The notes below the pieces were generated by a model. The model saw nothing but the letters and a program-made list of their open reading frames with translations. It did not search any database and was not told the origin of the DNA. From contig JAIRQA010000125.1 in NCBI GenBank assembly GCA_031256715.1, positions 1 through 48,391 of the forward strand: a DNA stretch of 48,391 nucleotides, read 5' to 3'. Source of the DNA: Coriobacteriales bacterium. GTDB taxonomy: Bacteria; Actinomycetota; Coriobacteriia; Coriobacteriales; UBA8131. This document shows positions 34,599 through 41,926 of this stretch, piece by piece. How positions within the stretch are numbered: position 1 is the first letter of the stretch; each line of letters begins with the position of its first letter. Both the position numbers and the translations under genes were made by a program.

Positions 34599-35129
34599 TT
34601 AACCAAATGGGTCGTAGGGTTTTTCTGGCGGCTCTGGCTTTGGAACAGCGAAGAAAGCATCAAGAAAGTCTGTCCACCAGCGAGCCTCTTCGGCAAGTTC
34701 TGTTTTGTTCGCGGCGGCACCCTGAGCGACATCTGGCGGAAGCACTGTAGATGACGTCTCTAAAGGCAAGCCCGTAATGTTCACAGCCTGCTCGCCGGCT
34801 TTTGTCCAGCCAAAAAGACGCGCTCTGTCCTCTATTCCCTCTGGAGTCTTTAGCATAGCAATCTGCTCCTCAATTTTTTCATTGCGAGCATTAACGGCGT
34901 CTAATTCGTTTTGCAGGCTATTAACCTTTACAGAGGCAATATAGTAGTCGCGCGCCGCAGGGTAAAGCGCATAAAAGGCAAAGGCTATACAAAGCGAAAC
35001 CCCGCACACAATAATCAGCGAGCTTAATGCCATGCGAATGCGCCGCTGCCGTGGCTTGGCACGCTTAGTTTTACTCTCTTCACTTTGTTCTTCGGGCTTA
35101 ATTTGTTCTGTTCGCTTAAAAATCTTCAC
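34599..35129 (-). CDS. Septum formation initiator (DivIC/FtsL-like)
   Basis: A 176-residue single-pass protein. A basic cytoplasmic head (about 1-33, KRAKPRQRRIRM), one membrane helix (LIIVCGVSLCIAFAFYALYP), then an extracellular coiled coil (VNSLQNELDAVNARNEKIEEQI) with the family tail GIEDRARLFGWTKAGE. A Pro-rich C-terminus follows. DivIC-like proteins join the FtsB/FtsL/FtsQ divisome complex at the septum. It is separated by 7 bp from the hibernation factor gene upstream, so the two are co-transcribed. Alternatives such as FtsB are not distinguishable by eye. Confidence 0.85.
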   Translation of the reverse strand: MKIFKRTEQIKPEEQSEESKTKRAKPRQRRIRMALSSLIIVCGVSLCIAFAFYALYPAARDYYIASVKVNSLQNELDAVNARNEKIEEQIAMLKTPEGIEDRARLFGWTKAGEQAVNITGLPLETSSTVLPPDVAQGAAANKTELAEEARWWTDFLDAFFAVPKPEPPEKPYDPFG

Positions 35130-35136
35130 TGCAACT

Positions 35137-35811
35137 TTAACTCTCTAGCGTCTCTATCTTAGGTTTAAGGATACCATAGCTTCCATCTTTGCGTCGGTAC
35201 AAGACATTAAAGAGGCCATCGACATCATTAATATATGCAAAGAAGTCGTGACCCAAAAGGTCTATATGAATCAGAGCTTCTTCCTCTGTAAGGGCTTCAA
35301 GCTCGATCTCTTTTACGCGCACAATCTTGCTTTCGTCTTCTACATCTACGACATGTTCTAAGACACCGCCAGCGGCAGAGCCATTAGAGTTTGCACCTGC
35401 GAAACCGGAGCCACCGCTAAGCGTGCCATTAATAGCGGCAGTTTCTAAGTCATCAGGAACAAGCGCGTCAGCAGGTAAAATCTCTGTGAGTTTGGGAGCA
35501 TGCTGGCGCTTCTCTAAAACTTTTGTCTTATATTTTCGCAGTTGACGTTCAACCTTTGCCGCCGCAACATCTATGGCTGCGTACATGTCCTCCTCGGCCT
35601 CTTCTGTGCGAATGATGTGACCTTTAGTGAACAACGTAATCTCGGCTACGGCTGGTTTGGGATTGGCGGGGTTTTTCTCTTTGCGCAACACTACCTCGGC
35701 GCTCATTGGCGAAATCTGAAACACCTTAACAGAGTTGCCAACCTTTTCTTTAACATAAGCTCGTAGTGCATCACTTACAGACATCTTGCGACCAGTAACT
35801 ATAATATCCAT
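35137..35811 (-). CDS. hpf: Long-form ribosome hibernation promoting factor
   Basis: A 224-residue protein. The N-terminal S30AE domain (about 1-100: DIIVTGRKMSVSDALRAYVKEKVG, AEVVLRKEKN, EEDMYAAIDVAAAKVERQLRKYK) binds the 30S decoding centre. A Gly/Ser/Asn-rich linker (about 130-155) follows. The C-terminal dimerisation domain (VRVKEIELEALTEEEALIHIDLLGHDFFAYIN, described in parts: KEIELEALTEEEA and LLGHDFFAYIN) ends with LYRRKDGSYGILKP. Long HPF dimerises 70S ribosomes into inactive 100S particles in stationary phase. Start supported by AGGAAG upstream. Confidence 0.95.
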   Translation of the reverse strand: MDIIVTGRKMSVSDALRAYVKEKVGNSVKVFQISPMSAEVVLRKEKNPANPKPAVAEITLFTKGHIIRTEEAEEDMYAAIDVAAAKVERQLRKYKTKVLEKRQHAPKLTEILPADALVPDDLETAAINGTLSGGSGFAGANSNGSAAGGVLEHVVDVEDESKIVRVKEIELEALTEEEALIHIDLLGHDFFAYINDVDGLFNVLYRRKDGSYGILKPKIETLES

Positions 35812-36119
35812 TTCTGCCCACTTCCTTTAGGGGATACGTAAACTATAAGCATACCAAAATTGCGATAATTTTTATGTTGAGAAAAGACACTTCGTTACTG
35901 TGCGGGCATTCTTGTGAAGGAATTCTTGTGCGTGCCTTCTTGTGCGGATGTCCTTGTGAGGGCTTTCTGGGTGTCATGAAGAATTTGTGCTGCCGCAGGG
36001 CGCGGGTATGAAACCAAGATTGTTTTAAAACGCAGCAACTTATTGCTTAAGGACAGTTCTTCTCAACATTTGCAAATTAATGCATGAAAGATGTGGTATG
36101 CGCTCATGTCACACAATAG
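35812..36119. other. Intergenic region upstream of hpf
   Basis: About 300 bp with no gene. The hpf promoter should be here; TATAGT (minus strand, about 35842-35847) is a possible -10 without a clear -35. Small direct repeats (TTCTTGTG at 35909-35960) occur. Confidence 0.4.
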
Positions 36120-36291
36120 CATTTCACAAATACGAACTTCACGGAGGCAAGCTACGAGAATGCAATTATCGAGGTGTTTTGTGAGACGCTTGGCAACGGT
36201 TATGCCTTAAGGCCTGATGTAGAGCGCGATTATACCGAGCCTCTTTATATGCATGGGCATTTGCCCCGCCTCGTGTCAGGCGAGCTGTTCG
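36120..36291 (+). pseudogene. Remnant of a type I restriction enzyme R subunit N-terminus
   Basis: An open stretch without a start codon reads FTEASYENAIIEVFCETLG, then GYALRPDVERDYTEPLYM, ending LPRLV before REP palindromes take over. This resembles the start of HsdR-type proteins (TEAxYENAxIExFxxTLGY..YGPDVERDxxxPLY). There is an in-frame stop at 36117 and no ATG before residue 18, so it is a decayed or truncated copy. It has no HsdM or HsdS neighbours. Assignment is from pattern memory. Confidence 0.5.
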
Positions 36292-36305
36292 TTGCCGATG
36301 TGGAC

Positions 36306-36487
36306 GGGCGGATGGTATCCGCCCCTACGGACGGGGCGGCACTTGACGGGCGGCATAATGCCGCCCCTACGGGTGATATTGGCGGGCGGATGGTATCCAC
36401 CCCCACGGACGGGGCGGCGCTTGGCGGGCGGATGGTATCCACCCCTACGGGGGAATCGACTATTGTAGGGGCGGATATCATCCGCCC
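36306..36487. repeat. Five GTAG-footed REP palindromes within the gene remnants
   Basis: Units lie at 36306-36328, 36348-36370, 36384-36406, 36426-36448 and (inverted) 36465-36487. Cores are GGGCGGAT-GGT-ATCCGCCC and GGGCGGCAT-AATGCCGCCC. Two units carry ATCCACCC, breaking one stem pair. Confidence 0.85.
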
Positions 36488-36508
36488 GCAAACCGACGCG
36501 ACCGCTAA

Positions 36509-36700
36509 ATGATAATTAATCTGATGCAGAAATGCATTGAGGATAACGCCCGCGTCGCCATTAACCAAGCGGAGTACCAAGAACACTACGACGGGCTGCT
36601 ACACGCTTCGTCAAGACGAAGTCGCGGCACGATGAAGTCACGGGGCTCAGCTCGGTGCGGAAGGCTCGCGGCGAGATGGTGGACGTCAACCCCCGCCCAC
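36509..36700 (+). pseudogene. Remnant of a large serine recombinase C-terminus
   Basis: The frame from 36509 reads CIEDNARVAINQAEYQEHYDGL. After a one-base shift at about 36596 the next frame continues ATRFVKTKSRHDEVTGLS and then VRKARGEMVDVN. Together these match the coiled-coil region at the end of site-specific serine recombinases (ENARxxxxQxEYQxRYDxLVxRF..TKARHxEVTxxIxxxxARxE). A missing base and no stop-proximal domain mark it as a fossil. The shifted frame runs in phase into mfd, giving a misleading upstream extension of that gene. Confidence 0.65.
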
Positions 36701-36753
36701 GACACACAAACTACCTAATAGCCAATCTTTTTGCAACCTGCTATCATGAAGGA

Positions 36754-39700
36754 ATGCAAAATCAGTTGTTGTTACACGAATTTCAGAGCAGGCTTTTTGG
36801 TAGCGAGTCATTAAAGCCAGCTGCTGAATTATTAGATGCAGGCAAAGACATAGTTTTGGCTGTTCCCCTTGGCGCGCGCGCTGCATTCGTTGCCGCGTGT
36901 TTTGCGCATTTTGCAAAAAATAGATGCTCTCAGCCAATTCTTATGGTCATGGCGGGGGAGGAAGCAGCGCTTCGCACTGCGCGTCATTTAGCACACTGGT
37001 TGGGCAACAACAATGTTTATCATTTTCCCATGCGCACAGAAACTCCTTGGGGAAAGTTGCCCATAAACTTAAATCATGTAGGCTTGCGCAATTTGGCGCT
37101 TTGGCGTCTATGTTCAACTGAAACAAGCAGTCCTGTCGTTGTTGTTGCTTCTGTGCGTTCGTTAATGCGCTCTGTACCTGTGCGCACGAAGACACCTGCC
37201 TTTACACCTATTCATTTTGTATGTGGAGAAAAACTAGGCGCCGGACTTAGCTATAGTAAGCTAGCACAATATCTTATTAGCATGGGTTATGAACGCGTAA
37301 AAAAGCTTGGAGCCCCAGGAGAATTCATCTTTCATGGTGACACTTTAGATATCTTTGGCGTTGGTTCACCATATCCGGTGCGCATTGAACTTTTTGATGA
37401 TGAGGTTGAGGTTATACGACGTATAGTTCTAAGCACTTCTCAAACCATTTGTGAACTTCCAAGAACCGAGATCTTTGCGGCTCGTGAGTTTATACCTGAC
37501 TCTATTTCTGTTGCAAATTTACAAGATAAGGTACATGCAGCATCTGATATAAATATATTTCCAAAAGACATTAAACAACATTTAGAATATTTTAATCAGG
37601 GAATAAATTTTCGCGAAAGCGAACTTTACCTCGAACACCTCTTTGAGCACATTGGTTCGCCACTTAGCTGGCTGCCGGAAAATGCTTTAGTAATTTTAGA
37701 GGAACCACGAGCCATCTTTGATGACGCGACGCACTACTACGAAGAAGTCTCATTGTCTGCCCATGAACATGGTATTAGCGATTGTGCACGTGGTAGGCTC
37801 TATCTGCCACCAGCTGCTTTAGATTTTGGCGAACAACAGCGAATTACACTTAGCTCGCTGATGACAAAAGGTGTTGGCGTAGATGGACGTATAGAAGCAA
37901 AGCATGTTGACACATCCGCAAGCGACGAAAAGCTTGTGGCGGCAGTTCGCGCCTGCTTGAGCGCTAAGAACCTGACGATTGTTTGCGAACCGGATAGCCG
38001 GGTACGCGATACATTAGCGCTTTCACTAAGTGATGCTCATATTACATTTCAGAATATTCCTGCTGCGGATTTCACTTTTAGGCACGACCGCGCTTGGCTT
38101 ACAGATCTGGATATTCCATCATCACTTGTTATCCCTCAGGCAAAGTTAGCTTTTCTCACCATTGCTGATATTTCTTCTAAACAGGCGGTTCGTCAGGCGC
38201 GCACGCGCAGAAGCATAGACATTACCCAAGTTACCTTTCCTTTTAAGCCCGGAGATTACGTTGTTCATGAAACTCACGGAATTGCGCTTTTCCGCGAGAT
38301 TGTTCGCCAAGAGATTGATGGTATCCAGCGCGATTATCTTTTTTTGGAATACGCTAAAGGCGACAAGCTCTTTACGCCTATAGACGCAATTAGCAAAATC
38401 ACGCGCTTTGTTGGACCGGAGGGAACTGCACCTCGGCTGACGCGTTTAAATACATCGGATTGGTCTAGGGCAACGGGAAAGGCGCGAAAGGCAGCAAAGA
38501 GACTTGCCTTTGATCTAGTAGATCTTTATAGCCGACGCGCAACTGCTACCGGGTTTGCTTTTGCTTTAGACGATGCAATTCAGTACGAGATGGAGATGCT
38601 TTTTCCTTATGAAGAGACTTCAGACCAGCTTCAAGCTATTGCCGATGTTAAGGCAGACATGCAGTCTGAGCGACCCATGGATCGTCTGATTTGTGGCGAC
38701 GTTGGCTTTGGCAAGACAGAAGTGGCTCTGCGTGCTGCCTTTAAGGCAGTGCAAAGTGGCAAGCAGGTCATGTTGCTTTGTCCTACTACAATACTGGCTC
38801 AACAGCATTTTACAACGTTTTCTGAGCGTTTTGAACCTTTTGCTGTGCGTGTAGACGTGCTTTCGCGTTTTCGCAGCGCGGCGGAACAGAAAATCACCTT
38901 AAAAGATGTTGCTAATGGCAAAGTGGATGTTCTTATTGGTACGCACCGTTTATTATCTTCAGATGTAAATCCCAAAAATCTTGGTCTTATAATCATAGAC
39001 GAAGAACAGCGTTTTGGTGTGCAGCACAAAGAGCAAATAAAGAATTTGCGCGAACAACTAGATGTTTTAACTTTAAGCGCCACTCCTATACCTCGCACGC
39101 TGCAAATAGCACTAAGTGGCGTACGCGACCTGTCTATTATCGACACGCCGCCGCAGTCGCGAACTCCGGTTAAAGTTCATGTTGGCGAGTGGGACGCGGA
39201 TGTCGTAAGTACAGCTATTCGTCGTGAACTTGCGCGCAATGGACAAGTGTATTATGTGTCTAACCGTGTGCGCTCTATAGATGATGCGGTAAAGCGTGTA
39301 TACGCCGCCGCTCCAGAAGCTCGCGTGGCAGTGGCTCATGGCCAGATGGGAGAACATGCCCTAGAGGCGGTGATGGAACGTTTCGCGGCCAACGAAGCCG
39401 ATGTTCTTATTGCCACCACAATTATCGAAAGCGGTCTAGACAATCCGCATTCTAACACTCTAATCATAGAGGACTCGCAGCGGCTTGGGCTTGCACAACT
39501 CTATCAGCTTAAAGGTCGTGTTGGGCGCTCGCACACGCAGGCGTTTGCCTACTTTCTTTTCCCGTCGCACGAGGCACTTACAGAAACTGCGATTGATCGC
39601 TTAACGGCCATAGGTGAATATCATGAGTTGGGTTCAGGCATGCGCATTGCAATGCGCGATCTAGAGATTCGTGGAGCAGGCTCACTTTTGGGTGCCGAGC

Positions 39701-40416
39701 AATCAGGAATGCTTACAGCTGTGGGCTTTGACCTTTTTGCCTCTATGATTCAGGAGGCAGTAGAAAATGCTCGATCTTTGCCATCTGTGGCATTTCCGGA
39801 AGTACGCATAGATCTACCAGCGCATTTTTATTTACCTGAAGAATATATCGCCGCAGCCGACGAGCGTGTTGTTGCCTATAGGCGAATCGCTGCCATAAGC
39901 ACCATTTCAGACTTCGAGGCACTAAAGGAGCGTTTAGTTTGCGATTATGGTGCACTACCTGCTCCCGCGCAAAATTTGCTAGATCGTGCCAAAGCCAAGA
40001 TATTAGCGGCGCAATTGGGTGCTTCCGGGATTTTAGTTTTGCATGGCAAGCTAGTTATCGACGAAATTGTGCTTACAGAATGCCAGCATAAATGGGTAAA
40101 GCAGCAGCAAGGAGCACTTTATTTTGCTACCTCGCATCGTTTACAATGGCCGCTGCCTAAAGATTTAGTTGGAAGGCAAAAATCTGATACAGATGCAAAG
40201 GATTCTTTTTTTGTCGAGAAAAAATCTGCCGCTTGCAACTCTGACGCAAAACGCAGTAGTGCGCCAGGTGACTTGAACGACACCAGCCTTTTAACAATAG
40301 TCTGCGACCTATTACAGCAGCTAATTGAGCTTCAGACAAACACTATTTTGGGCACGGCACAAGGGACAGACGCGATGAGTAACGAGCAAGCGGAAATAGG
40401 CGTAGGCGAGTCGTGA
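36754..40416 (+). CDS. mfd: Transcription-repair coupling factor Mfd
   Basis: A 1220-residue SF2 translocase that displaces RNA polymerase stalled at DNA lesions and recruits UvrA. Visible order: a degenerate UvrB-like N-terminus (about 1-450), the RNA-polymerase-interacting CarD-like domain (FKPGDYVVHETHGIALFREI, KLFTPIDAISKITRFVG), Walker A (CGDVGFGKTEVALRAAF), TTILAQQHF, IGTHRLLS, DEEQRFGVQHKEQI, LSATPIPRTL, the translocation-in-repair motif region (LKGRVGRSHTQAFAYF, GSGMRIAMRDLEIRGAGSLLG), and a D7-like C-terminus. The ATG at 36754 is chosen because the open frame upstream of it is a recombinase fossil; GAAGGA precedes it closely. Confidence 0.95.
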   Translation: MQNQLLLHEFQSRLFGSESLKPAAELLDAGKDIVLAVPLGARAAFVAACFAHFAKNRCSQPILMVMAGEEAALRTARHLAHWLGNNNVYHFPMRTETPWGKLPINLNHVGLRNLALWRLCSTETSSPVVVVASVRSLMRSVPVRTKTPAFTPIHFVCGEKLGAGLSYSKLAQYLISMGYERVKKLGAPGEFIFHGDTLDIFGVGSPYPVRIELFDDEVEVIRRIVLSTSQTICELPRTEIFAAREFIPDSISVANLQDKVHAASDINIFPKDIKQHLEYFNQGINFRESELYLEHLFEHIGSPLSWLPENALVILEEPRAIFDDATHYYEEVSLSAHEHGISDCARGRLYLPPAALDFGEQQRITLSSLMTKGVGVDGRIEAKHVDTSASDEKLVAAVRACLSAKNLTIVCEPDSRVRDTLALSLSDAHITFQNIPAADFTFRHDRAWLTDLDIPSSLVIPQAKLAFLTIADISSKQAVRQARTRRSIDITQVTFPFKPGDYVVHETHGIALFREIVRQEIDGIQRDYLFLEYAKGDKLFTPIDAISKITRFVGPEGTAPRLTRLNTSDWSRATGKARKAAKRLAFDLVDLYSRRATATGFAFALDDAIQYEMEMLFPYEETSDQLQAIADVKADMQSERPMDRLICGDVGFGKTEVALRAAFKAVQSGKQVMLLCPTTILAQQHFTTFSERFEPFAVRVDVLSRFRSAAEQKITLKDVANGKVDVLIGTHRLLSSDVNPKNLGLIIIDEEQRFGVQHKEQIKNLREQLDVLTLSATPIPRTLQIALSGVRDLSIIDTPPQSRTPVKVHVGEWDADVVSTAIRRELARNGQVYYVSNRVRSIDDAVKRVYAAAPEARVAVAHGQMGEHALEAVMERFAANEADVLIATTIIESGLDNPHSNTLIIEDSQRLGLAQLYQLKGRVGRSHTQAFAYFLFPSHEALTETAIDRLTAIGEYHELGSGMRIAMRDLEIRGAGSLLGAEQSGMLTAVGFDLFASMIQEAVENARSLPSVAFPEVRIDLPAHFYLPEEYIAAADERVVAYRRIAAISTISDFEALKERLVCDYGALPAPAQNLLDRAKAKILAAQLGASGILVLHGKLVIDEIVLTECQHKWVKQQQGALYFATSHRLQWPLPKDLVGRQKSDTDAKDSFFVEKKSAACNSDAKRSSAPGDLNDTSLLTIVCDLLQQLIELQTNTILGTAQGTDAMSNEQAEIGVGES

Positions 40417-40453
40417 GTTGCAGACAAGACGCGTAGCAAAGGCGAGTCACGCA

Positions 40454-41089
40454 ATGCATCAAGAAAATACTCATAATGCAAATTATGGTGACACGTGTGG
40501 TGAGCTAATTTTGGCATCGGGGTCGCCTAGGCGCCTGGCAATTCTTGCGCAGCACGGTGTTAAAGCGCGAGTTGTATTACCAGAGGTAGATGAATCTAGT
40601 ATACTAGCAAAATATAATAATAGCAAAAAGCCAGACGAGCTAGCAAAAATGCTTGCTTTGGCCAAGGCAGAAGATGTTTGCAAGCGCATTGTCCCAGGCA
40701 ATGAGCAACTTCTTGTTCTTGCTGCCGACACTATAGTTTATAAGGAAGGCATTGGTATTCTTGGTAAGCCGGATGGGCGCGATGCGGCAATTTCTACGCT
40801 GATGGCGCTTCGCAATACCAGTCATCAGGTTTTTACCGGTGTGGCGCTAATCAAGTTGGTATCAAGTGGTAAAAATTTGTCTGTGCAGACGCTTTCGGAC
40901 TTCTCAACAGTATTTTTTAGCAACTACTCTTTAAATGACATAGAAACTTTCCTTGCAATAGAGCCGCCTTACGACAAGGCAGGCTCTTATGGTGCTCAGG
41001 GCTATTGGTCGCGCTATATTAAGCGTATAGATGGCGATTACGAGAACGTTATTGGTTTGCCATGGCATTTAATTAGTGGTCTGCTTTAA
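40454..41089 (+). CDS. maf: Maf-family nucleotide pyrophosphatase
   Basis: A 211-residue house-cleaning NTP pyrophosphatase acting on dTTP/UTP or modified nucleotides. Motifs are ILASGSPRRLAIL, VDESS, ALAKAEDV, VLAADTIVY, GKPDGRDAA, TGVALI and PPYDKAGSYGAQG, the last containing the catalytic Asp/Lys/Gln-Gly set. The ATG at 40454 is preferred; an in-frame TTG at 40418 overlaps the mfd stop. A ribosome binding site AAAGGCGAG is 7 bp upstream. It is probably co-transcribed with mfd (gap 37 bp). Confidence 0.92.
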   Translation: MHQENTHNANYGDTCGELILASGSPRRLAILAQHGVKARVVLPEVDESSILAKYNNSKKPDELAKMLALAKAEDVCKRIVPGNEQLLVLAADTIVYKEGIGILGKPDGRDAAISTLMALRNTSHQVFTGVALIKLVSSGKNLSVQTLSDFSTVFFSNYSLNDIETFLAIEPPYDKAGSYGAQGYWSRYIKRIDGDYENVIGLPWHLISGLL

Positions 41090-41298
41090 TAAAACAGTGC
41101 TAATTAATGTGTCGTTTTTAAGTTGTTTTTAAGGATTTCAAAAAATATTGGCGAAATTGAGCAAATGTTAAAACATCTATCTTTTGCTTGTGCTAGACTG
41201 TTTTTGGTAAAAGTTCGTATACGCTTACTTTGTCAGAACTTTGTGGGCGCAATAGATGATAAAATATGAAGTTTAATAAGTAGAAAGGAAGAACGCAA

Positions 41299-41541
41299 AT
41301 GATTACTAAGAAGAATGTTGGTTTTATTGGCGCCGGCTTTTTGCTGGGAACATTAGGTCTTAAGGCTCTGACATCCAAACCAGCCAAGAAGCTTTATGTT
41401 CAGGGCGTGTCAAAGGCGTTGCAGGTAAAATCGGCCGGCTTAGACATAGTAGAACAAGCTAAAAGCAATCTTGATGATATTGTGGCCGAAGCCAGCTATT
41501 TAAACGAGAAAAACGCTGCTGATACGAATAGTGTGCAATAA
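41299..41541 (+). CDS. DUF6110-like small protein upstream of the P1B-type ATPase
   Basis: An 80-residue protein with a Gly-rich hydrophobic N-terminal segment (VGFIGAGFLLGTLGLKALTS), then KPAKKLYVQGVSKALQVKSAG, then an acidic amphipathic tail (IVEQAKSNLDDIVAEASYL). This is the pattern of DUF6110, a small family often next to heavy-metal-type P-type ATPases, as here. A strong AAAGGAAG ribosome binding site precedes the ATG. In-frame sequence continues beyond the TAA stop as 41 codons of Ala-Ala-Ser-Thr repeats ending at 41667, so the gene may once have been longer. Confidence 0.75.
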   Translation: MITKKNVGFIGAGFLLGTLGLKALTSKPAKKLYVQGVSKALQVKSAGLDIVEQAKSNLDDIVAEASYLNEKNAADTNSVQ

Positions 41542-41667
41542 AGCACTATTGCCTCTAAAGCGGCCTCTACAGTGGCCTCTACAGTGGTCTCTACAGCGGC
41601 CTCTAAAGCGGCCTCTACAGCGGCCTCTACGGCGGCCTCTACAACTACTTCTGCAGAAACGTCGTAG
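41542..41667 (+). repeat. 12-bp tandem repeat following the DUF6110-like stop in frame
   Basis: About nine 12-bp units GCGGCCTCTACA and variants. In the frame of the preceding gene they read Ala-Ala-Ser-Thr/Lys with no stop until TAG at 41665. The reverse strand is also open but is only a shadow. Confidence 0.85.
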
Positions 41668-41686
41668 GTGTTTTGTTGTCGCCGGA

Positions 41687-41730
41687 CTGTGTTTTGCCGC
41701 AAGACGAGCATTGACTTGCGGCAAACACAG
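41687..41730 (+). terminator. Stem-loop after the DUF6110-like gene, possible terminator or repeat
   Basis: CTGTGTTTTGCCGCAAG (41687-41703) pairs almost perfectly with CTTGCGGCAAACACAG (41715-41730). There is no U-tract. Bases after it (GGATGACGCAGGAGGGCGCG) resemble an end of the MITE-like elements, so it may belong to that family. 41731-41926 is otherwise featureless. Confidence 0.45.
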
Positions 41731-41926
41731 GATGACGCAGGAGGGCGCGAACAGTAGCCCTTACATGCTCTGGCGATTGTAGTCGCTTTTGTTTATGTTT
41801 CGGTAGATATTTTATAAGCCACCCTTGTTGGTCTACCGTGTTGCATTTAGTTTTTCTCCACGTTAGCTTGTTCGTAGTGTATGCAAGCTTGTCCATATTA
41901 AAATATACTAGCAAAAGAAAAAAATT

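Noticed and set aside
36655-36753. Upstream in-frame extension of mfd.
   Set aside because: The sequence reads as the tail of a serine recombinase remnant.
41496-41711. Minus-strand frame with VEAAVEAAVEAA repeats.
   Set aside because: Shadow of the 12-bp repeat; the plus-strand phase continues the DUF6110-like gene.
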